Of a DNA stretch of 64,000 bases, positions 36,380 through 48,485 are shown piece after piece. The notes under the pieces are model-generated. The model was not told where the DNA came from. It worked only from the letters and a program-made list of their open reading frames with translations, and did no database searches. This DNA is from Luidia sarsii (Eukaryota; Echinodermata; Asteroidea; Paxillosida; Luidiidae): positions 558,001 to 622,000 of the forward strand of contig OX465112.1 of assembly GCA_949987565.1 (NCBI GenBank). Reading direction: 5' to 3'. Position numbers and translations under genes: made by a program. Every line of letters starts with the position of its first letter. The first letter of the stretch is position 1.

Positions 36380-36487
36380 AGTGGAACCGCGCAGTGTTTT
36401 CGCCGACATCTTGGAAATCTAGCGCCCGTAGCTAGCTTCGCTTTCAGCTCGATGCATACAATTTGCATGAATATTAAGACAGGCCTA
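36380..36487 (-). repeat. Arm 2 of an inverted repeat with octamer core
   Basis: On the minus strand it reads TAGGCCTGTCTTAATATTCA, ATGCAAATTGTATGCATCGA, CGCTAGATTTCCAAGATG and AACACTGCGCGGTTCCACT, matching arm 1. CAAGATGTCGGC resembles a YY1-type site. Whether these are paired promoters or terminal repeats of a foldback element is not settled. Confidence 0.8.
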
Positions 36488-37250
36488 TGATGGCGGGAGA
36501 AGATACCAGTACTTTCCTCCCTGAAACACTCGGGACTCGGCGGGCAGTTGACGACACTTTGACCACAGGGCTTACCGACCGCGTCTGGAGACTGAGGTGA
36601 CTCCCATTTCAATCCCTTCCCTCCTCGGTCTCTCGTCTCGCAGGTGGCGTTTAGGCGTCGAAGGGATGATGGCCGGGCTGGAAGGGCTGCGATGCAAGAC
36701 TGCACGGGTCTTTGGGGTGGGGGGGGGGGGAGGGGGTTGGTGAAGAGGCCTCGAGTCTCCTTCAGAGTCCTCATCACTTGGGCGAACGCTCGACCCTTTC
36801 CGCCGGAAGGAGGCCGAGTGAAAGGTTTCCAGGAAAAACGGGGCATGATAATCATGGGGTGGGCGAATGGACACAGAAGATGCGGCGTCGGTTTGTTACA
36901 CTGAGTTGGTGAACCCGCCCCGCCCCCTTTTCCTCCCTCTTCCTGGTGATCAGCTTGTGAATATCATACATACCTACGGGACTAGATGTTGGCCAACCCG
37001 TGGAGTCGCTACGGGGCTGAAATCTGACCGCTCAAGGGTTTCGGACCATGCACGGAATCGACTCCCGTTAGCCGCACTGCGCACGACTACGTGAACAGAG
37101 GTGTATCTAGTTCTCGTAGCACTACTGGGAATTGTACTCATAATTATTCGAAATGGCGCGGCGAATTATGAGCGGAAGTTGTACGCCATGTTGGCCGCTG
37201 GCGCCCTCTACGGAGGCACATGAGAACTGTAAGAGGCAACGTCCAATCGA
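36488..37250. other. Unassigned DNA, no supported gene
   Basis: A G run of 13 bases lies near 36719-36731. No domain recognised in the overlapping frames. Confidence 0.4.
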
Positions 37251-37254
37251 TAGA

Positions 37255-37520
37255 TTTGGTATAATTATAATCACTATTGTTTTGTGTATAATCACTATAG
37301 TTTGGTATTTAAACACCATAGTTTTGGTATATATAAAACCTATAGTTTGTATATAATCACCATAGTTTTGGTATATAAAAACTATAGTTTGTATATAATC
37401 ACCATAGCTTTGGTATATAAAAACTATAGTTTATATATAGCCACCATAGTTTTTTTTTATATAATCGCTACAGTTTTGTTATCATAATCACTATAGTTTT
37501 GTTTTATAATCTTTATATAG
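37255..37520. repeat. AT-rich minisatellite with ACTATAGT / CCATAGT units
   Basis: Roughly 21-bp units alternate ACTATAGTTTGTATATAATC and CCATAGTTTTGGTATATAAA, giving a 42-bp dimer that repeats cleanly near 37340-37425 and decays outward. ACTATAGT is self-complementary. Confidence 0.9.
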
Positions 37521-38205
37521 TTTTGTATTTTGTCCGTCGGGTTTTGTCATTTTCGGCCGCCTCAAAATAAGCGGATAGGCCTGGTATCCATTCGCTGTGA
37601 CTCGACATCATTGGTGCTCAAACTGGCGAAGTTCCAGGTCAATCTGAAATCCGAGTCAACATAAAGGTGCCCTTAAGAAGCTTATCATAAGTCCTGATGC
37701 AAATGAAATGAAAAGGGTTTTCACTAAAAAAAAGGGGGTGTTCAGACACAAATGTTCGTATAAACGACGAAATCATTTCGCGATGAAAATCTACCACCGG
37801 GGAATCCGTATCGGTGTCATCTTCGGGAAATTAATTGCTTTCGTGGCGACAAACACACCGTCCCGGACCATTGCCGATAATGCGATATCTCGTTGAAGAC
37901 GGTCCCGGATTGTTCATGGTTGGGCGGATGATGGGGATGGGAGCGACGCGGAGCTTCGGTGTTACTAGCCCGCCGGTGTGTCGCTGAAACTGACCGGCTC
38001 GGCCGAGGGTCTGCCAGCACTGCAGTGGGGAGGCAAGGTTTATTATTAGACTAGGGCTTATTTTTGGTTTTTGTTTGGGGTTTTTAGGGGGGTGAAAATA
38101 ATGTGCGTTTCGGCGGGAAGCAGTTGGAATAGGCATTTGATCCTGGGGAGACGAATTATACCCACCTCCAATTGTCAACCGATGTCTGCCAATCAGACAG
38201 TCGGT
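37521..38205. other. Unassigned DNA
   Basis: No gene or repeat recognised. Confidence 0.4.
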
Positions 38206-38211
38206 CGTCTC

Positions 38212-38270
38212 CTCATGACGAACAGGGCAAATCATTGTCTGAAACGTTGAGTTGCTTGCGCTTCGTCAGA
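38212..38270 (+). mobile_element. Possible PLE terminal / hammerhead-like fragment, second family
   Basis: CTCATGACGAACAGGGC is followed by TTGTCTGAAACGTTGAGTT, and TGACGAA pairs with TTCGTCA around 38262. GAAACGTTGAGTT (38241-38253) is exactly shared with the palindrome at 773-1023 (minus strand, 856-868). The order CTSATGA, stem, GAAAC is that of hammerhead motifs known from PLE ends, but the first box has one base changed. Confidence 0.35.
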
Positions 38271-38469
38271 ACCACGCTGCCTTCACGGACCAGACGCCTT
38301 ACGTGGCATCACCGGGAGCATTCATTGCGATTTATACGTCATGCAGAGACGTATCGGCTAGTTGTACCTGCCGGCCTGTCTCCAGGCGGGTCCAGTGTAT
38401 TTTGGAACGAAGTCTGCGTATATCTTGGTGATTTAAAACCGACAGATCTGCCGCGTCTTCACATTCTTT

Positions 38470-38499
38470 CACTCTAATCATACCGTAGAGATTAGAGTG
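38470..38499. repeat. Short perfect hairpin
   Basis: CACTCTAATC and GATTAGAGTG form a 10-bp stem with a 10-base loop. It is followed by T-rich sequence, but nothing upstream suggests a transcript that it would end. Confidence 0.6.
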
Positions 38500-38534
38500 G
38501 TTTTATCGAGGGTTTTTCTTTCTTTCGCCCAACA

Positions 38535-39235
38535 CTAGGTCCAAAATTCACTAAAGGTGAGGGCTGAAAAAAAAAACAATAAGGAGAAGAATCGCGAGCA
38601 TGAGGAAGAAAGATGAGTGTTTATGTTTCGTTTGAATTGGGACAGGTTATAAGAAAGGGGGAAGCAGGTTGTATGTAGAGAATTCCATAGTGCAGCAGTG
38701 CACGGGAAGAAGCTAGAGGAGTACCGCTTAGTATTGACTTTAGGTGCCATAACTGCATATGGATGCATGATAATGTTAAGAGAAGCGCGTGGTACGAACA
38801 TTTGGGCGATCTTGGGGAGCCAAGGCAGTAATGCCATAGGAGTATCGTATAGAGCATCGGAGCATCGAGTTTTACCAAAGAGTCGTCGAATCACACTTCT
38901 CGCCAAAGGATGATTGATTTTAATAGCCCAAGGTTTTTCCACACATCCATTTTTCTCCACAAGGTTTGTCTATGCTTACAAACCTTTCTATTCGTCAGCG
39001 AAAGCGGGTAGAGAGGAATAGGCATGCATGCCGTACAATGCAGCATGCCTCGTGGCCGATTTTTTGCAATTTTCAGCACCGTCATCTATTTCTTTGGGGA
39101 CTTGTAATTGGAATCTGGAATCATTTCAAGGGATGTTCATGCGGTAGTTTATTCCATCTGGGCAGCGCTCTCGCCGAGCCAAAAGAGCATCGACGGATCG
39201 AAACCTCTTGGCCGCACAGCGGTCTACGCGGTTAA
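38535..39235 (-). pseudogene. LINE reverse-transcriptase C-terminal relic
   Basis: The minus-strand frame 38960-38535 contains NTKRYSSSFFPCTAALWNSL and YNLSQFKRNINTHL. This is the hallmark tail of Jockey/CR1-like LINE proteins ('R..RSFFPRTA.LWNSLP....YDL..FK..VN.HL'). The frame starts with GTG, and further upstream (to about 39230) only fragmentary similarity remains, so the element is 5'-truncated and inactive. It appears to be from a different family from the 494-862 relic. Confidence 0.7.
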
Positions 39236-40615
39236 TCACACCCGTGTCTTTTGCTTATCAATCGGTGCAACTGGTACATCATTGAGGGTGGTCGGAGGCA
39301 CACATACCCACGAGGAACCATCACATACAAGCAATGATCTTTGGGGAAAGAAATGAATGAATATGAATGACTCATGCATAAAAATGTAAATGAAAAACAA
39401 AAACATATTGATTTGCGTGACACGCCTTGGGCCTATGACGTGGATATGTTTTTATTATTTCTTTTTTGGAGAGGGTTCTGTGTTAGTTTTTGGCCAAAGG
39501 GGTTCTATCTTGGTTGATGGCCAAAGGGCATCTTACTCGTCGTCGATTCGTCGATATCACCTGGGCTAGGATAGGTGGAGGTTGCTGACCAGGAGGTCGT
39601 CGTCTGCCTGCCTGGCTTGTGTTTCTCAGCAGCGGCGTTTGGGTGTGCGCGGAAGAAGTGTACCATGAACGTGCCGAGTACAAACCATCTTGCATTGGAG
39701 ATTGCTCCACCCTCCTCACATGCACGCCCGTCCCCCCAACTTCAACCTCACTCGGTGACTGCAGCCTACGAACCTACTTGTTTAATTATTCACCCGTTTT
39801 GATGATTAATTGAACGGCATTGGTCAACTCAGCAGAACTGAAGTTCCGTGCCCTCGTCTGGTTGTGAATGTTAATTCACATCTGCACTCTAATAGAGTCA
39901 TAATTATTACTAGACAAGCCATATTTTGTTACTCTGGCCCCCTCAATCTTAATTTATTTCACTTTGTATATGCTATACATTAACGTTTATATGTAAAAAA
40001 AAGAGAGAACCTTACAGTGATTGATAGTGAAATGGATTCACGTCAATTGCAAAAAAAAGTATACGTTGGGGAACTTATTTGAAGTGAAACAGAGTTACCA
40101 GGAGACGTAGGCGTAAACTTGATATCAATTGATTAATGTCGTGGTAACTCACATCAGTTGCATGGACATAATTACCGTGAAGTCTGCAAGTTTATTTTAC
40201 ATTTTAATTAGATTCATCAATCATTCTGTAAATGTAATCCTCGTGATTACCATCCAAATCGTCTGGGAATGTTTCGGATAAAATATCAATTGAAATGAAA
40301 TTTAGAATGGAAGTCTCTCTCACCAAATCATGAAAGGAATGAACAATTTGGAGGTATCAGTATTGGTTGTTGGTGTGACATGTACGCTAGGTCTGTAACA
40401 TTTCCCTGATGAGAGAAATAATACATTTTCATTGTGACAGTAATTTTCTGCTGCCGAAGCCGTCTCACAAGCATGTCTTGTGAGAGGATGTTACGAAAAG
40501 AACCATTAATTGTTCAGAGAATAATTTCCGTATATCTCGGATATGGGAACGTAAAGACCCTATACGGTCTGTTCCTCGTCGCGTTGACGGAAATGTGAAA
40601 ACGGCGCTTTAATAT
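39236..40615. other. Unassigned AT-rich DNA, no supported gene
   Basis: Short frames only; no RNA gene or repeat recognised. Confidence 0.4.
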
Positions 40616-40619
40616 AAAT

Positions 40620-41092
40620 AGCAGGCAGTCGCAGAGAGTATGAAAGAGAGAGGAAAAGAGACAGACATTGAGTAAGACAGACAGACAGAGAGGTTGTGTG
40701 ACGAAGGAAGAGAGAGAGAAAGATGAAGAGAGAGACGGAGTGAATGAGGTGGATAGAAATACATAGAAACAGACATTAATACATAGAGACAGAGAGAGTG
40801 TGAGACAGGGCAGAGAGACAGAGAGATGAGGCATAGAGAAAAAGACAAAGAGATATAGAGACATAAAGACAGAAACCTAGAGAGTGTGAGACAGGGAGAT
40901 AGAGAGGCAGAAATAATGAGACAGATAAAGACAAAGAAACGGACAGACATAAAGACATAGATATTGTGAAACAGGGGAGAGAGAGGCAGACTGAAAGTGG
41001 CAGAGAAATGAAGACAAGGAAGCATAGAGACATAAAGACACAGATACATAGAGAGTGTGAGACAGGGCGAGAGCGAAGCAGAAAGAAAGGCG
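40620..41092. repeat. Purine-rich GACA tract with period of about 86 bp
   Basis: The landmark GTGTGAGACAGGG (or GTGAAACAGGG) recurs at about 40801, 40887, 40977 and 41058, each followed by AGAGAGGCAGA- and AAAGACA-type runs. This gives about 3.5 diverged tandem units inside a longer GAGACA-rich stretch. Confidence 0.85.
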
Positions 41093-44000
41093 AAATCTGA
41101 CTTAGTTCGGCCAGAAATTAACATGCGCACAATGGCATTTCACCGCGGGCATTCCATGACTGCATTGGGCCGAGCAGGATTTCAGGAGTTATATTGCACG
41201 GCCTGATCGCATCTGATCATCTGATGGGTTATTTAAACCGCTGGCTAGGCAAACTCCTTCCTCCATCTACCCACCTTCGGGCTGGAACCGATGGAAGATA
41301 TTACTTCTTCTTCCTCTTCGTCGGACAGGGGGCCAAAAAAAAGAGAGTTAATCTTGAGGTGGAGGGCGATGACTCGAAAAATAGTTCCCCGATCTTGCCC
41401 CCTTGAGAACGAGGTGGGAAAAAATGATTTGAAAAGATCGTTGAGTGAGAGACGAGCGCTGTTGATTGAAATAACACAGGCTGCAAGTGTTGATATGCCG
41501 ATATTCTAACCTTAATTGCATTTCATGTGCTTCGCGGGAGTGATTGACATTCTTTGTAGTGGATCAATTTAACGTCTGCCAATGGAAATTTATGATGACG
41601 TTCGGAGTTGATTGTTTTTAAGACTTGAACGAATGCCGATGGTCTGATTGAGCGTAAATAACAGCAGACCTCTCAATGTTTCTTCAAGGAGCTCAGGGTT
41701 TCAATTTATCACGGTGCCTTCTCTTGTCCACTGTTAGTTCAGTCTGGTGCCAACTTATCTACTCATTGAATTCTATGGCGCTGACAGGAATGTTCGTTGT
41801 AGCCTACTCTTACGTCAACTCGTTATTGATGTAATTCCTCTGAGCTGCACAGTGTAGATTTCAGTCAACAGAAACGAGTGGCTTTCCCGTTGATTCTCTG
41901 TGGAAACAATGCCAATTTAAGACTTGTGTAAGCACACATACATGTAAATCATGTTTTTTACACTTTATTGTGTGTGGGGTTGAATTCTGTACACAACAAT
42001 TGGGAGCCAAAGGGTATGTTCGTTAGAGCCATTATGTTTGGCATGTCGGCGTTCGTTGTAGCGACGTTACCCTGTATATGGTTTAATCTCCGAGCGATCC
42101 ACGTGTAGTTTGTGAAATATTCGGTCTGGCGTCATATCGACCTCGGTAAGCCAGAGTAAGGTAATGGCTTCTGCCCCCGTTTAGGTGTGGCTTCTAATGA
42201 AAGACAAACGAGACAGATATTCAACCAGCAGAGTTTGAAACAAGCTACAGACTGCAAGAAAACTGTTTGCCACACTCTGTTCCTCTTTAGTCTAGTAATT
42301 GAGCCGACGCTGCGAAAGATCAAACCTCAGCGGGTGTAAAATATGTCACATGTATAAATCATCATCGTTCACAGAATGCAGGAAGAAGAATCAATATGTT
42401 CTTTATTGCCAATACCATGGCAACATGAAAACCTGACCGACAAATACAAATGTCTGTCCTTCCCTATACTTCCCGGTCACTTGTGTGTCAAGGATGGAAA
42501 CCTAGACGAGAAGACTCTCACCAGACTTGCATGGGATCAAGTTTAATGGAAAAACTTTGTGGTCGCCGAACCCTTGTTTCTAGATGCCATCCGACTTTAA
42601 AGGGAAATGACCGAAAGCTAAGCCCGAGCCTAAGTCTCCATTTCGTTAACGCCCAAAGTGCCAAGTCGTCAGCGCTGCCACGTATACGACGTTAAAGACT
42701 GAGTACCGTACTGCGCGTATCGCCATGCCAGTCGTAGTGATAACAAGCGTCTCACCATTTACGAAAGTGCATGCAATATGGCGTGCACCCGTAACCTAAT
42801 ACCACTAAAAACATGTATACCCCTTCAGGTAGACCGTATAATGGTTGCTGGAAAAACACCATGTTTTACCCTTTCTTTATCCAAAGTGTATTTCTATAAA
42901 ATGTAACAAAAAAGTTGCCGAATTCGAATTACCCGAAGTGGCTCCTATGTTGTCATGCTACCATTGTTCTCAATGGTCGTGCTAGGATTAACGAGCTTTG
43001 AAGACTGACCCTAAGATGCACACGTCAAGTCGTCCCACTTGTTATGAAAGTGTTGTCATTGGCACATTCCCATCAAATGAATCGAGCTAGAAGCACCGAT
43101 CGAACAGGTCAAATTTGACTCGGTCAATATTTCCATTGTACATTTTGTCTTTCAAAGCGTACCCTTCGTCTTAATGGCAATTGAGTTCATTCCTACCCTG
43201 GTTGGTTCACAAACATCGGTGTGTGTGTCAGCAAGTTCAATTCGGAAAGTTGCTGTGCTGTATGAACAAAACAAAGAATAAAGTCGACCAAATAAATCCA
43301 TGAAAACACGAGCACGCCTTGTCGAAACGAAGGCCACACCTGATATTGACATAGAGGTGATATCTTGGAAATTAAAAACAAGGGAATGGACATGACCGCA
43401 GCGCTTTGGGAGACGGACTCCGTGGACGCGATCTGTATTTTTCTCGGAGCTTGTAACTGAGAACTGTCTCTCCTGAGACCGGTCACTGTATAAAAAGAAG
43501 ACTCGCCGAAATCGGGCCAAGAAATCTTGACCACAGGTCGACCCGCCATCAGCGCATCGGACTCTGTTGGGAAGACCTTTGCCCACTTGACCCCATGCCG
43601 CGGCGAAGAGAAATTGTAGACAGCATACTACGGATCGAAAAGGGAGAAAGACAAAAAAAGACACCCCCCACACACACACACCATCCTAGCCAAACCATGA
43701 GCGAACACAGACGATGCTGCATCGTATACCGGCCGCTGATGCCAGACTGCAATTCGAAGCCTGCATTGATTACTGCGGGCCGTTGGGTCAACGGCTGTTT
43801 GACGTTTCCCACCACGCTTCGTTTCTAGAATACAATTAATTGACAAACGGTTTTAAGCAGGGCTTATTTTTCATTAATGTTTATACGGGATTTGTTAAGC
43901 GGATAAAAATATACATTTTCTCGAGACTCGTGCAATCATTATCAAGTAATCTTTCACTACCTCGTGATTAAGAATTAGACGAAAGTCAACCATGCTGTAA

Positions 44001-45855
44001 CTCTTTTGAAGTCGTCAAATGATCTATATATCTTTGAGATTGTGAATGAGAATTGGGTGCTGTATGTCTCGAGACCCAGCACTGTCTACGGCAAAAGACC
44101 TTGTCCGTCACTAGAACATCTACCAGGTTGATAACTGTAAACAAGTTGAGCATAGCTATGCACAGTGTGTGCACGCTTGCCACAGTCCTACAATAGCACT
44201 GGAAGTTAGGCTTCTTCGTTGATAGATACAGAAACGAGGATGTATTCGCCTAGAGCGACATGAACAAGCTTAATCGGCTAAAGCTTATGTTCAGCCTAAT
44301 GCGCATTACGACCGACTTTCGTTTCAATTTACAGTGCATTGAACTATGACTGTATACCTGTATATATATATCGGACGTTGTTGTAACAGTAGGTTTTGTT
44401 GGCTTCAGGTAAAGCTAACACCAAAAGGTACGATGACACTGAACCTTCCGTTCGCTGTAAGAACTCAAGCATTATTCGTAATATCAGCTCCGCCTGCGTC
44501 ACTCTTGATTGACAGGCGATGACCACTCCTGATAGGTCAGCTGTGGGCGGATTGAAGGAGAGGCCATGCCGTGCATTTAAATAGAAGTGAGCGGACAGTA
44601 AAGATCACGGATGCATTTCTGTGGCTCCCCTTGCAAGTGAGGACAGGCGACCAGTCTCGTATTGGAAACTGCAATGGTGTATAGTGTGCTACATGCTGGT
44701 TGAAAACGGAATGAGTTCACCCACCCCCACGACCACTACTGCTCTCTTTCCTGCACTGTATATTTCAAAGCAACCTGTAGGCAAAACGATCATGGAGAGA
44801 ATTGTCGAAACGCATTGTGACTGACTGCGCGCCACATACGTACCACGCATGCTCTTTACAGACATACTAACCTCCCCCCCTCCGCTTGACCCCGCCCACC
44901 CCCTTCCCCCGGCGATCCTTGGCAATTCCCCGCTCCATTCTCCGGCATGCTTATTCGGCCCACTGGGCACGCCATTGATTTCCAAAGCTGTCTCGTAGAT
45001 AGTAATTTGTAGCGGCACCGGGGCCCTGTAATCTCGCCGTCAGACGGGGCGAGTGTCGGCCGACGGAGAAGCGGGTGGGCCTGGCCCGGGCAGGGCTAAC
45101 GATAAGTACCAGGGTCCCTTGCACGGGGCACTCGCACGACAGCTCACAACAGAAACAAGTACTCCAATCATCCACTTTATGACCTCGGCGATTTGACGTG
45201 GAGAAGTTGCGCAGAACGACCAATCAAGATACGGCATTACCCGTGTCTCTCACGCCATATACGACCAGGGCACTGCGCTATATCGCGTGTTTATATCGGT
45301 CGTAGAGATATCTACACGACACGGTGCTTGTTGCAATGTAGGCACGACAGGGTGATGAACTCGCCTCCCCCGGCTACCTTCGATTTGACCGCTTTGCCTC
45401 GGCCTATGAGCTTACCCCTTGCGCCCTGGAAGATCATTAGTATTGACCTCTAGAGGCGTGACACAGCCAATCTGTCTGCTGCCACCAAGAGGCACATTGT
45501 GCCCCACACTCTACCCAGACAAGAAATGATGCACTCAGATTCTGAACGCCCATTCACGTGCATTGCATGCAAAAGCAACGCTCGTCGAACTAACGTTAGT
45601 GGCTTACACTGACTTTGATAAGAATTGCAGCTTAATTGGGAGGAGCAGTCATCACATTGTCAACCCTGAACTCAATGAGTATGTCGCAAAAACAGACACT
45701 TGGGTCTAATCGTAATTATGTAGAGTGAGTGTAAATGGAACTCTTAATGTACGCGCGCCCTTGAACAAATACACAGGTATTTCGTTGTAAATTAGCAATA
45801 ACTAAAGAAAAACTGACTGGGAACTGGAAACAATACTATTTTGAAAAAAATTGAA
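41093..45855. other. Unassigned DNA, no supported gene
   Basis: Nearly 5 kb with frames of at most about 175 codons and no recognisable family. A (CA)n-like run sits near 43669-43681. Exons of a larger gene cannot be excluded. Confidence 0.4.
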
Positions 45856-45856
45856 A

Positions 45857-45925
45857 AATGGACTCGACTGGGATCTGCAAACCAGCGCTCCTCATACCAT
45901 CCGAGCTATCCAGCCCTTAGATGGT
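45857..45925 (-). mobile_element. tRNA-derived SINE head fragment
   Basis: On the minus strand TAGCTCGGATGGTATGAG (A-box region) is followed by GAGCGCTGGTTTGCAGATCC, the closest tRNA-like head in the window, then AGTCGAGTCC and an A/T-rich tail. The B box is mutated (TTTGCAGAT). Confidence 0.5.
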
Positions 45926-46434
45926 GACCTTCCCCAAATAGTCAACTAGTCTTTGCCGGCATGGGGCGCAAGTCAGAAGCATTTAACCATTAACCGCCGT
46001 ATAATCAGTAAACTCAATTGGTGTCAAGCCAAAACGATAAAACAAACCAAAAAACCCATTTCATTGAGTTTTGTTTTGCAAGTTAGACTCCCTGTTTCTT
46101 TATCATAGAGCGTCAAGAGAAATCCTAAGATATAATTATTCACTCGTAACTATTTAGGGTTTCCCATGCTAAGACAACCTGATGCTGCCGTAAATAGCGG
46201 CGGACAATCCTGAAGCGGATGGTGGGTCCAGACTTGCTTGCGTTCTATCACCTATTGTTCCCCGCTGCCGTCGTAGACCAGGAATCCTGCCGAGAACCGA
46301 CGCAGCAAACAGCCGTCTAGAGCACGCCTCGCAAACCCTCGTGGTCGCGGCCCTATCCGCCTGCATTGATTACGGGTCGGGAGCTAGGCCGCCAGCTGAT
46401 GAGTCCTTCCCGAAAGCCACACGAAGCTATCGCC
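45926..46434. other. Unassigned DNA
   Basis: No gene or repeat recognised. Confidence 0.4.
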
Positions 46435-46520
46435 TCTTTTTTCGTCTTCTTTTCTTTTTTCTTCTTCTTCTTTTCTTTGGTCTTCTTCTTCTTTTTTTCT
46501 TCTTCTTGGGGCATTTCTCC
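46435..46520. repeat. TTC-rich microsatellite
   Basis: TTTTCTTCTTCTTCTTTTC-type runs on the plus strand. Confidence 0.85.
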
Positions 46521-46569
46521 TCTTGAAGGGAGGGGAGATTTCTTCTTTTGGCGGGACAGTCGATCCTGG

Positions 46570-46660
46570 CTCCTTGCCCCGGGGCTCGAACCCGTGACGA
46601 ATTTCGGGAGACCTCTGTCGCCAGACCCGGTTGGGGTAGCCACACCGATCCGTACTCAAA
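46570..46660 (-). mobile_element. Possible tRNA-like SINE fragment
   Basis: The minus strand carries GGGTTCGAGCCCC (B-box-like, about 46581-46593). Upstream lie GTGGCTACCCCAACCGG as a loose A box and an A/T homopolymer. Weak; it could be chance GC-rich sequence. Confidence 0.3.
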
Positions 46661-47075
46661 CACAACTCCTGCCGCAAAAAAAAAAAATCCCGAAGGACAA
46701 AACCAAAAAAAAAAAGTGGCCGTCTTCGGAAGAAAAGATCCATCATTGATGAGAGACATGATAATAATGAAATACGATATGCATTGTATTTTTGTTATAG
46801 TCTGTGTCTGTGATTGATACGAGATATGTTCCTCTGCTTCGGTTAAAGGGGGAGGTTTGATATGAATTTATTTTTAGGTGGGGGGGGGTCGTTCGGACGC
46901 GAAACTCATAGAAGGTGTCTCATATTTTGTTGGGGCTGTATTCGTCTCGCGAGAGTTCCTGAAAACTTGCTCGCTTGTTGCCTTCGATCGTTGGGAAATG
47001 ATTTTTACCCCCAGGCACAATCCGAACTCAGCCCCGCGTATGGATTGTGGCCTGTCTTGCTTCATTCCGTAGCAG
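46661..47075. other. Unassigned DNA
   Basis: Two poly-A runs near 46676 and 46706 and a G run near 46878. No gene recognised. Confidence 0.4.
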
Positions 47076-47079
47076 ACGG

Positions 47080-47620
47080 GGACCAAACCATCGATTTCTC
47101 TGTCTCCGTCTCTCCCTTTCTCGGCATGTCTGTCTGTCTGTCTGTCTCTCATTCTTACTTCCCCTTCTCTCTCTGTCTCTCTTTCTCTCAGTAACTCTCT
47201 CACTAACTTTCCGCCATACTGCTCTCTCTTTCCACTCTTTATATCCTTCTCTGTCTTCCTCATTCTGTTCTGCCTTTCTCTCTGTCTGTCCGTGCCTCCT
47301 TTCCTTGAGGTGTCTCTATCTTGCTATCTCCCTTTGTTTATCCGTATCTTCATGTCTTTGTCCTGCAAGATCCCTGCTCTTGAATCCTGTCTCATTTTCT
47401 CCGTCTCTATGTTTCTATATCTGTCTCAATCTCTGTCTTTCTCTGTCTCCTTCATTCTCTCTCTTCCTCTCTCTCTATCGTCTTTGTCTTTCCGTCTCTC
47501 TTTATCTCTCTATGTTCCCTTCTATCTCTTGTGTTTATGTTTCTCCACGTATCTCTATGTCTTTCTTTATTCCTCACTGTTTCCGCATTTGTTTCTATAC
47601 CTCTTTCCCCGTTGTTTCAA
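47080..47620. repeat. Irregular pyrimidine tract
   Basis: TCTGTCTCT, CTTTCTCTC and GTCTGTCTGTC runs. Less pure than the other tracts. Confidence 0.85.
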
Positions 47621-48375
47621 TATAATTTCTCTGCACACTTCTGTGTTCAACCTTCCGTTTCAACTCGCTGTATGATCAATTTAACTCTTTCTCGAAAGAA
47701 ATGACGGGATGCAGTCCATCACATTCTACACAGCCAACCAATGATGTTGATAACGACAGGCCACGTCGATATAGTGAACCCCGGCAGCCATTGCAGTGGA
47801 AGAACTGTGGCTCCACAAGGAAACGGTCGCTGCGCCTGCGCAGATCACGGGCCGATTATTCAAACCAGCGATTCGGATCTCTAGTTAGAGGGAGTTGAAC
47901 ATCGCCCTGCACGCGTTGCAAACCTCAATCCGCGATCGCGAGCAAATAATTGACGTTCCAATTGGCAGCGTGATTTATGCACGTAGGGTTTTGTTCTTTA
48001 TAACCTCACTTCTTTCATTTTGTTTTCGCTTCCCAACCCACCTCCTTGTATTTGCCCTTTTTCTCTTCATGGTTTGCAATTTGCCCGAAGACCGCAGCAC
48101 TACAAATGTTTGGAGGCAAGGAAACGTACAGGAAGTGGCTTAATACCCGGCGATGTTCATTTTAATTAAAGTTCTCCTCTTGAATATTGGCGAGTTATTT
48201 CTTTTCTTCTCAGCCCAACCCCCCCCTTCTTGTTTGACCTCACACTAGCTTTGCCATTATGGGCTGTGGACATGCCGTTAGCGCTGAGACGAGGGGAACT
48301 ATTTTTATTATTATTGTGGAAAGCAGCTCTTGTAAAGTAATTACATGTCAGGTTTTTTTTCGGTCTGTGCGAGGA
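47621..48375. other. Unassigned DNA
   Basis: TGCGCCTGCGCA at 47831-47842 resembles an NRF-1-type site, but no gene start is recognised next to it. Confidence 0.35.
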
Positions 48376-48377
48376 AT

Positions 48378-48485
48378 CACTCTCTCTTTCCGTCTCTCTC
48401 TTTCTCTCTCCCTCTCTCTCTATTCTATATCCCCTTCACTCCTATCCCCCTCTCCCTCTTCCTCTTCAGCTCTCTATATTTCCTC
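48378..48485. repeat. CT-rich tract
   Basis: CTCTCTCTTTCTCTCTCCCT runs. Confidence 0.85.

Noticed and set aside
43793..43815. GACGTTTCCC as another PLE-end copy
   Set aside because: Only 7-8 bases match the core and no flanking family sequence is present.
46397..46425. CTGATGAG...CGAAAG resembling a hammerhead ribozyme core
   Set aside because: The sequence between the boxes (GTCCTTCCC) cannot form stem II beyond one pair, so it is probably chance.
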